Source of the DNA: Strobilurus pachycystidiatus | Lineage: Eukaryota > Basidiomycota > Agaricomycetes > Agaricales > Physalacriaceae | Direction of reading: 5' to 3' | Assembly (NCBI GenBank): GCA_019915135.1 | Contig: JAHLMK010000006.1 | Span: 806,001 to 870,000 of the forward strand | Length of the DNA: 64,000 bases | Shown here: positions 11,739 to 23,110 of the stretch, one piece after another | How the letters are laid out: every line of letters starts with the position of its first letter | Numbering within the stretch: position 1 is the first letter of the stretch | Notes under the pieces: model-generated | What the model was told of the DNA's origin: nothing | Seen by the model: the letters and a program-made list of their open reading frames with translations, nothing else | Databases searched by the model: none | Position numbers and translations under genes: made by a program

Positions 11739-12580
11739 GTAGTGTGGATTGTGGGAGTCGTATATTATGTACCTGTGGGTTTCTGGTTATAATCGATCTT
11801 TTTCATACTACCTAATGTCGTTGGGTCCACTTACATGGGTGACCGAGCCGACCTTGGATCTTGAACTTTTTCTTATGATTTCCCTTGGGCCAAGAAACAG
11901 CTTTGCTCTACAGCAAGTAAGTGATATCGATAGGGCCCAATCACGTACTTTATTCAGCATCGTACCGCAGCACAGAATGGCAACATTGCGCCAACTCGCT
12001 GTGACAAGACCATGCTATGCGCAGTCGCGTTCTTATCTTTTGGCGCAGCGCAATAACAATAGGTTGCTCTTGGTCGGCTCAGAGTTGTGGTTCAGTCGTT
12101 CTTCAAGCCAAGTTGAGCTCGTGGTCGCGCACGGTTCCATCCGACCGGGCGCATGAAACCAATCCCGAGCTCCTGATCGTATTTTGGGGGTCTCGCCACG
12201 ACGCCACCTGCCTGATTTGCTATCGAATTCGATGTCCACCAATGCGTCATTGAATATGTAGTTCGGCGTAGTTGATCATCAATGCATCATTGTTGATGAA
12301 GCTCCCCAATGCAAACCGCGATTCGAAAATGCAGGAATTCCTGGGAGAAGGTACTCGTGGAGTAGGACGCGTATCCAATCTTCTTGTTTTTTTTGTTCCT
12401 TCGGTACGCAGGTGCAGAGGAGCGAGCGAAACCAATGCCGATGAAAAGAATGTATTGGTGAACCAGGAGACCGCAAGATACCGAAACGTAACATGTCATA
12501 AACCGTCCGTATACATAAGGTGGAGCATGAAAGAAGGAGGAGCCCTAGATGTCCTCTCTAAAAGATGCGCCACATCCGAA
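11739..12580. other. intergenic region, nothing recognised
   Basis: Short open frames occur on both strands, but none shows a domain, signal peptide or splice pattern that would support a gene. It separates the convergent 3' ends of calcineurin A and the small gene on the minus strand. Confidence 0.5.
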
Positions 12581-13087
12581 TCATGAAGAGAGCTCGATCG
12601 CATCCTGCTCGGCCGTCAGCTGCGTCGCATGATGAAATGTGAATGGAAGACTAACCTCTGGTGGATGCGAGAGCTCGACAGCATCTATCCATTCAATGAT
12701 GGTTTTTTGCGTCACCTCCACCAGTGCGGGGCTCGACGGCCCGAGCCGCGGAACGTCCTCACAGTCCTCGTCCTCCGCTTCCGGCTCCGAGTATGCCTCC
12801 CACTCGCTGAGCGTCATGTCCAGTACAGTGTTTTGGGTGACCTGGACCGAGGCAGGGTTTACGGGGCTGAAGCCAGGCTGGGGCGTGCAGATGTCCGTCT
12901 CGCCATCCTCGGGAGGCGAGTATTGTACGATGGTGGAGACGGACTCTGACCGGACCCGCACGCGGGCGGGATAGGCGGGGCTGAAGACGGGTGTGGGAAG
13001 GGAGAATGGCTCGGCCTCGGAGTCGGAGGTGTATGAGGATGATGAGGCGGAGGGCGACGCGGGCCGGGTGATGATGACGGTAGCCAT
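12581..13087 (-). CDS. hypothetical protein with three internal repeats
   Basis: A single-exon frame of 168 residues begins MATVIITRPASPSAS at 13087; a longer upstream frame exists but starts in sequence resembling a 5' leader. The protein is acidic and Ser-rich. It contains three copies of a loose motif (F)SPxxPAxVxVTQxT: SPAYPARVRVRSESVST, SPVNPASVQVTQNTV and SSPALVEVTQKTI, spaced about 35-45 residues apart. No signal peptide or membrane segment is seen and I do not recognise the family. The repeated motif argues for a real coding sequence. Confidence 0.55.
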   Translation of the reverse strand: MATVIITRPASPSASSSSYTSDSEAEPFSLPTPVFSPAYPARVRVRSESVSTIVQYSPPEDGETDICTPQPGFSPVNPASVQVTQNTVLDMTLSEWEAYSEPEAEDEDCEDVPRLGPSSPALVEVTQKTIIEWIDAVELSHPPEVSLPFTFHHATQLTAEQDAIELSS

Positions 13088-14085
13088 TGAGGATAGTCTT
13101 GAAGAGAGGCAAAGGTTGAAGTTTTTGAAGATGGGGGTTGTGGAAAGAAAGACTTTATGTAAAGTGTCGCACGGCGCAGCGGCAGCAGCGCTTTCAAATT
13201 GGGCCGCCGACGTGAGACATTTCTGCGCTCGGCCGCACTCCGCCAATCACCCAAAATGCGAGACCACCCGGCCGACGAAGGGCTGAGTTTGGATTTGGAA
13301 AGTTGAAGGCAGGTTGAAGGCATGGCACCAGGCGACTGTTATGTAGATCGATGACACTAGCCTCAAGGAAGAGCCTGTGTGGCGGCTCGGAGGTAGGCGA
13401 TACGATGCTTACAATGTCGATTCAAGGAGCTAGGAGGAGTTTCATCGTCAACGGTCTCCTTCAGAGGACAGATTCCTGGTAAGTAACAGGCTATGAGGAG
13501 AGAAAAGACGGTTGCATCGAGACTTGAGCAGTGCACCGGTATACGAGGGGCGATTCTGAGAACCACAAATCATGAATAGAATGGGAAGTAGACATTTCGT
13601 CAATAAGTACCTTGTTGAAGTTGTGAAAATGAGGTATTCAGCGAATTGCAAAGTAGTAAGTATCATGACAAACATGAAGGGGGTATCGTCAAGTCTCAAG
13701 AGCGGCGAGCTCTTGAACACCCTCTCATAATTAAGGAACTCGAGATGGACGACCCTACAACCATCTAGCTTACAGCCCTTCAACCGCCCTTAACGACTAA
13801 CCATGGGGCTTGCTGATCGATCATGCAGGGAAGGCCCAGAAAGGCAGGCCCGTTGCCTTTTGGCTCTTCCCATCACAGCCCATCACCACGAAATTCATAA
13901 CAGTTTCTGTCAGCCGAGCCAGCCTGGCCTGCCGTATGAAGAACATGCCAAATAAAGCTACGAAATTGATCTTGGAGGGCACCCCGACCTGGTGGCTGGC
14001 CCACTCGTCGACCCTTATCCTCTTGTTCCTTTACGACCACCGTACGCGCTAATCCCTCGTGCGCGCAGGACGCCGAGTCCCCGCT
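13088..14085. other. intergenic region, divergent promoters
   Basis: This lies between the start codons of the minus-strand repeat protein and the plus-strand adenylation-domain gene, so both promoters are probably here. I see no further gene or distinct element; small frames near 13450-13780 and 13810-14050 have no support. Confidence 0.5.
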
Positions 14086-17000
14086 ATGTCAATCCCACTC
14101 TCGTTTCTTTCGCACATTCAACCCATAGACGGGCTTTCTCTCGGAGACCAACTGTCCGAGCGCCTTACCTCTTCGACAACAGTGCATACTCTACTAGATT
14201 GTCTCTGTTGCTCCCCGTCACCCGCCATCTACTCACCGGATACCACCCGCCCTCCACTCAGTCACGCCGCTCTCCGAGACTTCGTCGCCAACTTCGTCCT
14301 TCCACACTCTCCGTCACGCCCGCCTCTCAAGGCTAACGATCGCGTCATCCTCGTCCTCCCTCCCGGTCCAGAGAACGCCGTCGCGTTACTAGCCGTCGCC
14401 ACATACTTCACATGCGCCCCACTCAACTACAGCTGCACCGCTGCCGAGCTCAAGGAGGACGCCCGTCGACTCGGCGCCAAGGCCATCGTTACCCTTGACG
14501 AGGCCGAGGACCGTCTGGAACTTTCCTCCTTACAGAGATCACTGGACTGTTATGTGATTTGTATTCAACCAAGGACGGATGGTGTCCCGGGCCTGTTTGA
14601 TTCACGATTACTGGGTCGTGGTCCTGAGGCTTACCCGGACGTTCCCTCCGTACCACATCAGCTCCATGACCAGTCTCTGATTCTGCACACGTCAGGGACA
14701 AGCGGGACAAAGAAAGTCGTCCCGTATTCTCTGAGGCATCTACTCGTCGGAACGTGGGCCGTGGTGCATTCTTGGGATTTGAAGCCTAGCGATGTGAACC
14801 GTATGTTCTCATTCTACTTCATTTTACATCAGGGTATTGACATCCTGCTATTCAGTCAATATGATGCCGCTGTTCCATGTAGGCGGAATTGTACGAAATC
14901 TTCTGGCCCCAGTTCTTTCGGGAGGAAGCAGTATCATGTGTAGTGGTTTTGATGCCTTGGCATTCTGGTCCCTAGCTTCAGACTTTCAAGCTACATGGTT
15001 CGTCCTCTTTGCGTCCTCCTCCACTACTTCGAATAGGCTGAATTTCTGACACCTGAATTCAGGTACTATGCTGCGCCCACAATCCATCATGCTGTTTTGG
15101 CAGCGCAGCCAAGCGACCTAGTCCCAGGGCGGGATCTGAGTATTCGCATGATCTGTAATGCCGCCGGCGGTCTCCTCCCTTCTCTCGCTGTGGAGCTCAG
15201 AGACCGATTCAACAACGCCGTGGTGCTTCCGTCCTATGGAATGACCGAGTGAGAGCCACCTTGCACTGACTATACTGCGTATTCTAACCGGTGATTCTCC
15301 AGGTGTATGCCGATTGCCACACCGCCAACAACGTACGCCCTTGAACGCCCTGGATGTTCGGGCGTGGCGTGCGGCCCCCACATATCCATTCGCGATCCTT
15401 TCGACCTCGAACGCGAGCTCCCACGCGGCCAGACAGGCGCCGTTTCGGTACGGGGACTGCCCACTTTCGAGGGTTATGAGACGTGCCTGGATCCCAGTGT
15501 GCCTTTGGATCGATCTGGCTTCTCACGAGAGGGTTGGTTTGATTCTGGGGATATGGGCTACGTCGACTCGGATGGGTATCTCTACATCACAGGCCGTTCG
15601 AAGGAGATCATCAACAAGGGCGGAGAAGTCATCTCGCCGTTCGAGATTGAGGAGGCTGTTGTGATCGCTGCAAGGGGCCAAGTTAAGGTATGTTAGGATG
15701 TCTTGGTGGGCATTGAACGCTCATGTTTATCTGTTGCCCAGTCTGTGCTCGCTTTCGCCATAGATCACAATGTTATGCAAGAAGTCATCGGGTTGGTTAT
15801 TGTCCCGATGCCAGACGTTCCTCGCATCGGTCTTGGACAATTGCATGACTTGTTGAAGTAGGTTCCTTCATCTGCAATATTTCCGTCTGTTCACGCGATA
15901 TCTCAAGAACTCATTTACATCCGTCGAAGTGGCCATTCCTGATTGTCTACATGAACGACTTGCCCAAGAACAGGTAAGTTTGCTCCATCATTGCCCTATA
16001 GGACTACGTCGACTTACCGACGAGCTGATAGCGCTGGAAAGCCTCTGCGAATAAAGCTTGCAAATCGTCTGGGTATTGGTCTGCTGTCGGACGACACACC
16101 CATAGGTCAACGACATTACGAAGCTGTTGCTCCGTCACCGCTGGCCGCTCTGTCGACCCGAATCAAATCTTCATTGATCAACCCAGACCTTTCCTCCCTC
16201 GAGCTTGCCATTACCTCAACACCGGGCGTTGAAGACGTCGTTACTCGCCTTCGGCCAGATGGCACTCCCGAGGCCTTTGTGACGATGCACCCACCCAACT
16301 CGGCAAGCTTGAAGCAGGCTCTCAGTGGGCTACTGCCTGGCTATACGGTACCAGACCGCCTGCATGTCTTCCCCACTCCCTTGTCGCGCACGTCCTTCGG
16401 GGAGATAGACTACAGTGCTATGGAGAAGCAAGCAGCGAATCAGGCCATGCAGGACGCCTCGCCACACGAACTCCTCGTCCGCGACATCATCTCACAGATC
16501 CTCCACATAGATCCCAGCGGGATCTCCCCGGAATCCGACTTCTTCCTCCTCGGCGGGAACTCCCTACTCCTAGGAAAGCTCGCGTACCACATTCGCAAGC
16601 AGGCAGGGGTCAACGTGTCGGTGCCGTCCATGTTCGCTAATAGCACTGTCACTGGCATCGCGTCGCTGTTTGGGACGCGGGACCGAAATTTCTCTGACGA
16701 GTCTTTGGTGCCGTCGGAAATGGAGTCGGAAAGTGATACGCTACTGGGCGATTCTGCGTCATCATTCGATGCGTGGGGGGATATTGGACCTATACACCAC
16801 AAGTCACGCGGCCAGATGCACCCTCTCGTCCTTTTCATACAGGCCCTACCCTTCATTTTCTTCAACCCCTTGAAGTCTGCTTTCACCTGTGAGTAGTCAG
16901 TCGCCTTCTTCCTGGTCTCCAGCGACTTATGATCTCGATGTAGGGGCTATTCTACTGAGCGCAATGTCTTCGCTAGCTCCTCTCATCGACGACAGCTTTG

Positions 17001-19466
17001 GGCAGCGTTTGATGGTTTTACTCGTTGCAATATGTGCGGCGCGCCTGGGCAGTCAAACTGTTGCCCCACTGGCTGCCATACTATTCAAGTGGGTTGTGAT
17101 TGGGAGGTACAAGCCTGGCACGTACAAGTTGTAAGTGACTTCATTCTGTCCTCTTTTACTTTCAAACGTGTCCCCAGCTGGTCCGTTTATCATCTTCGCT
17201 GGTGGCTTGTCGACCAGAGTCTTCGTCGATCCGGTCGCGGAATCTTCGACGCGCATCCTTCCCTAACGTTACTCTATTTCCGCCTGCTCGGAGCCCATAT
17301 CGGCAAGGATGTCAGCATAGTTGAGAATGCTAATCTCGGCGAGTACGACCTGTTGCACTTCGAAGATGGCTGTCGAGTGGACAAGGCTGTCGTTCGAGGA
17401 TTCTGTGTTGAGCGGGACGGCTACTTCCGCCTCGACCATGTTGTCGTTGGACGCAATGCAGTGATCAATACGTACACGCAACTATCCCCTGGTTGTGTCA
17501 TTCCGCCCGACGCCGTATTGGGACCCCATGCCTCTTCCTATGAGGAGTCGTCACCGAAGCATTATTCCTCGTATAACCGCACAGCGATCCGTGAGCCGCA
17601 CTGGATCTCCAGGTTTGTCGTGGCTTACCCGATCTTCCTGGGTGTGCTTGCCATCTCATGTGTGTTTGCTGATATTCTTTCAAACTTTCCCAAGATTGAC
17701 GTCCTGTCTAGATACCCCATGGTTCATGGCCATATTCTTTATGATATACCAGACCGACTTCGTACCTCCGGAGGGCGGGAATGCGCTCGTGTCACTCATA
17801 TACTGGTTCTCCAACCCGGAACGAATAATGTATCATGCGCTCTCAAGAATGATCAGGGCCGTCCTTACACCACTAGTTCACCTAGGAGCCTCTATCCTCG
17901 TGAAACGCTTTCTTGGATTCAATAGACCAGGCGCTAGTACGAGAGTCTCGGAGCAGACTTTACTTCGACGTTACATCAACGGTGTCCTTCTATCCCAGGA
18001 AAGGTTGAAACGCGTCTTCCTTATCCTTGGGACGCATTACGAAGCGGTCTCCGTGATCTACCGCTGGATGGGAGCCAAGGTCGGGGAGCGTGTCTATTGG
18101 CCTGGTTCCGGTATCTACTGCCCGGATCCAGAGTTGCTGGAGATAGGCGATGATGTCGTGTTTGGGTCCCGCTCCGAGATGTTCACGACGGACTGCCTTG
18201 GTAGTGAGAGGATTGTCATCAGGAATGGAGGTTGGTCCGTTCGTCGCCGCGTTGCCCTGATCTCACCGGTATCATGATTAGCGATGATTGCTGATCGTTG
18301 CGTCCTTGTCCCTGGAGTGACGGTTGGAATGCAGGCGGTGTTGGGCTCTGGAACCATGACAAGTCGTTGCGCATCATACGAGGATGGCTCTACGTGGATT
18401 GGGAGTGGTATGTTATCGTTTCGGCAAGCTCTTGAAAAAGGACTTACGTCCCCCCCAAGATCGTGGAGAGGCCATTTGTCTCAACAAGGGCAGGAGGGAT
18501 GCCAACATCCATCGCGATACAACAACGCCCTTCGGACGTGCCTTTTACAAGAACGAAGCCAACTACTTTGTTCTCCCATACTACGCCATCGTCGCGTTGA
18601 ACATCGTGATTGCATCCATCTCGGCAATCTACTGGTCTATCGCCGCCGTCGTCGCAGCATTAGTACTTCACCGACTGCACGCCAACTATGCCGATCTTCA
18701 CCTCTTCGACATAACGTGGTATCGGTTCGGTATCCTCTACGCCTTCATTGCACTGGTCTTCTTTCTCGTCATCAATCTACAATCCATTTTTGCTATGATG
18801 TGGGTTCTTGCCATGAAGTGGCTAGTCGTCGGATGGCGTGTAGCAGGAAGCTACGACTGGGACAAGAGCAGTTACTGCCAGCGCTGGCAACTACATCTGG
18901 CGCTGTCGCGGCCAATATACGGCAATGGCGGAGTCTTGGCACCGTTGACTGGCACTGCCTATATTGTCTGGTTCTATCGGGCAATGGGCGCGAAGATTGG
19001 CAGGAACTGTGCCATTTCCGCTGGAGGCAAGGCAGGTCTGATGACTGAACCCGATCTTGTAGAAGTAAGCATCGTCTCCTTCTCAAGCACTTCCGGCCGA
19101 ACTGACCACGTTTGTTCTTTGTAGCTTGGCGATAACGTATCATTGGATTTATGCTCCGTAGTCGCTCACATAAACTCTCGTGGCAATTTCTCACTTAACC
19201 CACTAAAGATCGGCAATGGGTGAGTCTCTTGCGTACTCTCTCGAGTCAGCGCTGATTCGAGCTAATCTAGCTGTGCCATGCGTACTGGATCTCGCTTATT
19301 ATCAGGCGCTTCCATGGAGGATGGGAGCATGCTGTGTGAACATACATTACTAACGTCAGGCGAAGTCGCCGACTCTGGTGCGGTATACGTGGGCTGGCCA
19401 GCTCGACGTATGCAGAACTCATCCTCAAAATTTTTCAGTAGTAGTAGTAGTCTTAAACTTGCATGA
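14086..19466 (+). CDS. Pls/PosA-like membrane synthetase: adenylation, carrier, TM and beta-helix domains
   Basis: Fourteen exons join in frame to about 1558 residues. The first 540 form an ANL adenylation domain: HTSGTSGTKKV (201-211), YGMTE (about 343), GWFDSGDMGYVD (about 425), INKGGEVISPFEIEE, and PKNSAGKPLRI with the catalytic Lys near 540. A second AMP-binding C-subdomain-like stretch follows (GVEDVV..LPGYTVPDRL..SFGEIDY, with Glu 661 where Lys is usual). A carrier domain comes next, with the pantetheine Ser near 714 in LLGGNSLLLG. The last 800 residues alternate paired membrane helices with three soluble left-handed beta-helix (LpxA-like) blocks, for example LLGAHIGKDVSIVENANLG and WMGAKVGERVYWPGSG. 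The membrane-proximal YHLRWWLVDQ is typical of the bacterial Pls/PosA family, whose members make poly-amino acids such as epsilon-poly-lysine. Substrate here is unknown; a multi-domain acyl/aminoacyl transferase at a membrane is the inference. Confidence 0.85.
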
Positions 19467-19737
19467 ATAGAAACAACTGTAAAAATTGTAATCGCCAGGC
19501 GAGGCTGTACTCCATGTGGCGCTGTTCAAAGTTCCGGTGAGATAGGCTTCTATAACGTCCTAAGACGTCGCTCTACTGACGATCCATATTGAAGGTGTTA
19601 GCTGTTCGTTTACGTGCATTTGCATCGGTGTACGATCCCCCGTCTCGCTCACGTCGGATGACTCGCATGGACTCGGACTCTCGTTGATCGTCTATATATA
19701 CAGGAATCCCTCTCGAAATCCTCCAGATTGGCGCGTC

Positions 19738-20518
19738 ATGCTTTTTTATATTGCAGCGAGTTTCCTTGCCCTCTTCTTTCTTCTCCCGCTCTGTATCGCC
19801 CAGTCTGATCCCAGCCAGGCTGTTGGGACGTTCACGACATTACCATGCAACTTCACACTCGCGGCTTTGAATACGACACTTCCTAATGCAAACTCAACCG
19901 GGGCTCCTCTAGTGCTTGGATGGGGAGGTACGTAGCGATTGACTTGGAGACTCACTTCACTCTCACTGAGTCCACTTTGATCTAGGAGCGTCAACGGGAG
20001 TGTCTTTTCAACTTACATCGGTACGTCGGGCTTCCGAGACAGACGTGGGATAAACATTGAATGGTGGTCGAAAGACATTTGCTTCTTATCCATACAACGA
20101 ATATCCTTGGCTGGCTCTCGTCAATGGCTCCATGAGAGCGTACACTCCAGCGGGCGAATGGATCACCAACGCCACTGGCGTATATAGCGGCGGTCCGCTG
20201 AGTTGGGTGACGAGCCGGATGCCTGCGCGTTCAGCAGCATCGCCTCCGCCGACTTCGTTCTCCGTGGTGTCGTTGTCCGAAAAGAGCATCCCGTTGCTCT
20301 CCGCTCATGGGTTCGCCGATCTGTGGTCGCTCTGTCCATCGTACGCGTTTCGAGGACAAGATAGGGTGGTATACAATGTGTCGATGACAGACTCGGAGCT
20401 GGGGTACGACCCAAAGAATTGCTACAAGGTGGTAATTCATGCTGTTCAGGTCAGTAACATCAGACAGTCCTCTGCTGAAAATGCTGAGAAACTTCAATCA
20501 GTCACGGATTTGCTGTAA
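19738..20518 (+). CDS. small secreted glycoprotein, unknown
   Basis: The ATG at 19738 opens a signal peptide (MLFYIAASFLALFFLLPLCIA, cleavage expected near AQS). The mature part has several N-glycosylation sequons (NFT, NTT, NST, NGS, NAT, NVS) and a few cysteines. Two introns are clear: GTACGT..CTAG after LVLGWGG and GTACGT..AAAG after VSFQLTS; the reading then continues with ASYPYNEYPW. The last exon is uncertain, because a GTCAGT donor follows HAVQ and a further 3' exon may exist. No enzyme family was recognised. It is probably exported to the wall or medium. Confidence 0.65.
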
Positions 20519-20599
20519 TAGCACTGTACGTGGCTACGTAGGGTGCTCGAACACTTGAGGCGACTTAAACGCGGACTTGTCTCATTTGTGATTCATGCT

Positions 20600-20720
20600 A
20601 TAGCCCGGGGGTGAGGCATAGGACGTCCAAGGCAATTTCGCAGGAGGGCATATTGATCGCAGTGGTCTCTTCAAGATATGGATTGAACAGGACTATATAC
20701 TTATAAAGACGCGTGTCTTG
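20600..20720 (-). pseudogene. relic of the SDR gene 5' end
   Basis: On the minus strand an ATG at 20651 opens ATGCCCTCC and then diverged sequence that aligns with gaps to the first codons of the SDR genes starting at 36947 and 38708. Upstream of it, the shared words GGAGGGCATATTGATCGC and TTCAAGAxATGGA match the leader of the copy at 38708. The reading frame is broken after about 17 codons. It looks like a third, decayed copy of that promoter and start region. Confidence 0.5.
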
Positions 20721-20814
20721 GGCAAAACAGAAACACTAGCTCTTTCAATACTAGCGGTTCGAAGTATTATGGAGTGTACTCGATGCGATTGGAAGGTAAG
20801 TCGTCGGCGGTATT

Positions 20815-22218
20815 TCAGGTCGACTTCAACTGCAGTATGTTGGGAGGCGCGTTGGCGAGAATCTCCCGCAGGTGCACCAGAGCCTCTGCAGCTGTAGGAA
20901 CTGCAGACCCTCTACCACACATAGCGTCTAAGAGCTGCCACGGCTCGGGCCATTGGTCTCGGGAACACAAATCCTGCAGGTTGGTCAATTTACGTGTATC
21001 AAAATATGCCTCTTCTGTTGTACGCACCAGAATTATGTCCTCAACAACTTCACCGAGAAGCATCACATCTGCTACAAAGGGGTTACGGGGGATTATTTCT
21101 CTTGCTCGAAACCGATATATGTTGGATCGGGGCGCTGCATCTGCAAGAGGACTATCGAGGGGTAGCATAGAAGCATATCCGAAGTCCATCAGTGCAAATC
21201 GGTAGGTGTCGGTCTCGGAAAGTTCCTCCCTGGTTCTAGGTCCAACGATATCAACAACCATATTGTCCAGGCATACATCGCAATGGGCAATGCGTAAGTC
21301 GTGGCAGAACTTCAAAGACTTAAGCAGTTGATTGTAGGCTATACTCACAAATAGATCGTTGCCCTACCTCCAGATATGCCTCCCACATAGAGAGGACGTG
21401 CCTCATGGAGAATTGCACCCAACTTACGTCGTGCCAGCTATGAATGTGTCAACTTGCATGAAGCACTCAAGATAGCTAAAACCTCTTACATTGGCATGAC
21501 CACAAAGATGAGACCCCCCCAATTCAACCACTTGAGGATGGGGATCGTCCGATGGTCGCTTTTGGATTGCCCAGCAGCGGCAGTCAAGCGGTGCAAGGCT
21601 TCGTATTCAACTGTCGGCTTCGAAATCGTTGACACTAGTCTGAAGAGATTGTCAGTTTGCACCGTACTTATGTAAGATGACAGAACATACTTGATGACCA
21701 CTTCTCTCCCGTAGCTGTCTCGGGCTGGCCAGAGATGATACATCTAGCATTGATGAACACATGTAGCCGTAAAGTAATGATATATGGCTCACGATTCCCA
21801 CATACCAGTCACTCGGGCTTCCATGCAGTCTTCCAAATGGGAAAGTCTGTTCTGCCGCCGACGCAGGTGGAGGATAGTCTGGGGGCCTTGCGAAGTGGCG
21901 ATTTTTGGCGACGTAGAGGTACAGGCCGTGAGACTTGAAGAATGGGACTAAAAATTCCCAATTTTGGAGTCGAGCTGTTATAAAAGCCCCAACCTGCATG
22001 ATCACCTCATCTGTTACCTCGGCGTCATGCCAGCGGTAGAGCCAATCCTCCAAGTTCAGAGGCACATTGTAGCCATTGAAGTAAGAGCGCGTCGTCCAAA
22101 GAGCTGACTCCCACAGGGTGTCCATTGGGATCCACGTCACCCGAGGCAGAGCCCGACGAGTGAAGCAGCCTATGCAAAGCAGAATCGCCCCCAAAGCTAA
22201 AGTGACAGCGTAGTACAT
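20815..22218 (-). CDS. membrane-anchored protein-kinase-like protein
   Basis: The ATG at 22218 starts a hydrophobic anchor (MYYAVTLALGAILLCIGCF). A 5-exon chain then gives a kinase-like fold: a Lys-containing beta-3 strand (GREVVIK), the hinge region FVVMPIW, the catalytic loop IAHCDVCLDNMVV and the metal-binding ALMDFGYAS. The catalytic Asp and Asn are present, but Arg of the HRD motif is replaced by Cys. The glycine-rich loop is not evident. Introns inferred: GTATGT..GCTAG near 21745-21805, GTATGT..TTCAG near 21650-21700, and GTAAGA..CATAG near 21430-21490. An upstream in-frame ATG at 22449 is possible but less likely. Such kinase-like proteins are abundant in Agaricomycetes; substrates are unknown. 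Confidence 0.65.
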
Positions 22219-22378
22219 GGTGGTTCGGAGCAAAGGAGTTTCCGAGCATGCTCGGAGCGACTCTGGAACCGGAGGAAATGCGGTACGAATCAATGCGTGT
22301 CCGTCCGAAGGATGATGGAGCTTCAAGTTACACACTTGTTCGGTTTCGTTTTCTAGTTGGTTGGCTTTGAGCAGGCAA

Positions 22379-23110
22379 TTATAGCGTCGTAACAAGTTTC
22401 TGTGTCTTGAATTCGAAATGTCTGTGACATCTGTGTCTTTCACTCGCATAAATGTCTATTGGGGTTTGCCTCGCAAAAGTAGACGTAAATATGTAGGCAA
22501 TGACAAATAGGACGTGGTGGAGTACGATAACGGATTGCACTACAAGCGTAGGATCACCAGTCAATTCGCGTAGAAACGTATCCAAAAGAGTCGTACAGCA
22601 GTACCCAGCGAAAAGTCAGAGATTGAAATCGACAATTGGTTCCGAGCAATAAGACCTGAACAGTTGCCCTAGATATTGGTTGGTTGAGTTTACCCAGAAG
22701 GCATAAGGCGGTTACTCACAGTCAAGGCGGAGGCTGACCAGTGACCTTCTATCTTCCTTGATCTCAGTGAACACTCCACGAAATCCAGTGGGAACAGGCG
22801 ACGATCTAAGCCGGTCTGCCATCGCAGTTTAACTACGCAAGACTCTGACGAGATACAATGGTGCAGACAGTTGTATGTAATCCTGCAGCTGAAGGTATGG
22901 GTTCCGAGTCCACAGTTCCCAGGCAGCATCATCGACATCCACCGTTCGACTAACGTCCCTCGTGTTGGACGCCCACAAAGTCAGTGAATGTAGATAGTAG
23001 CGGGCACTTTCAATAGCAGACGAGTTCCATATATTCCAGATGCGATTGGCAGAGCGATGATGGGCGAACGAAAGGAGAGTTGGTTCGGAAGAACGGGCCG
23101 TATGTACCAT
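22379..23110 (-). CDS. hypothetical gene divergent from RAD17, structure uncertain
   Basis: An ATG at 23110 on the minus strand lies 72 bp from the RAD17 start and opens a 93-codon frame (MVHTARSSEPTLLSF..) with good coding character. Further coding-like segments follow in other frames: TGLDRRLFPLDFVECS near 22750-22820, and a hydrophobic one with VVQSVIVLHHVLFVIAYIF near 22450-22560. A donor GTGAGT after WSASALT and an acceptor before VLLLGTNCRF support splicing. I could not join the pieces with confidence and do not recognise the product. The 3' part lies outside the 1902-bp duplication, so this copy may be the complete one. Confidence 0.35.

Noticed and set aside
14086..20518. A secondary-metabolite cluster around the adenylation-domain gene
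   Set aside because: No P450, methyltransferase, pathway regulator or transporter is adjacent; the neighbours are unrelated.
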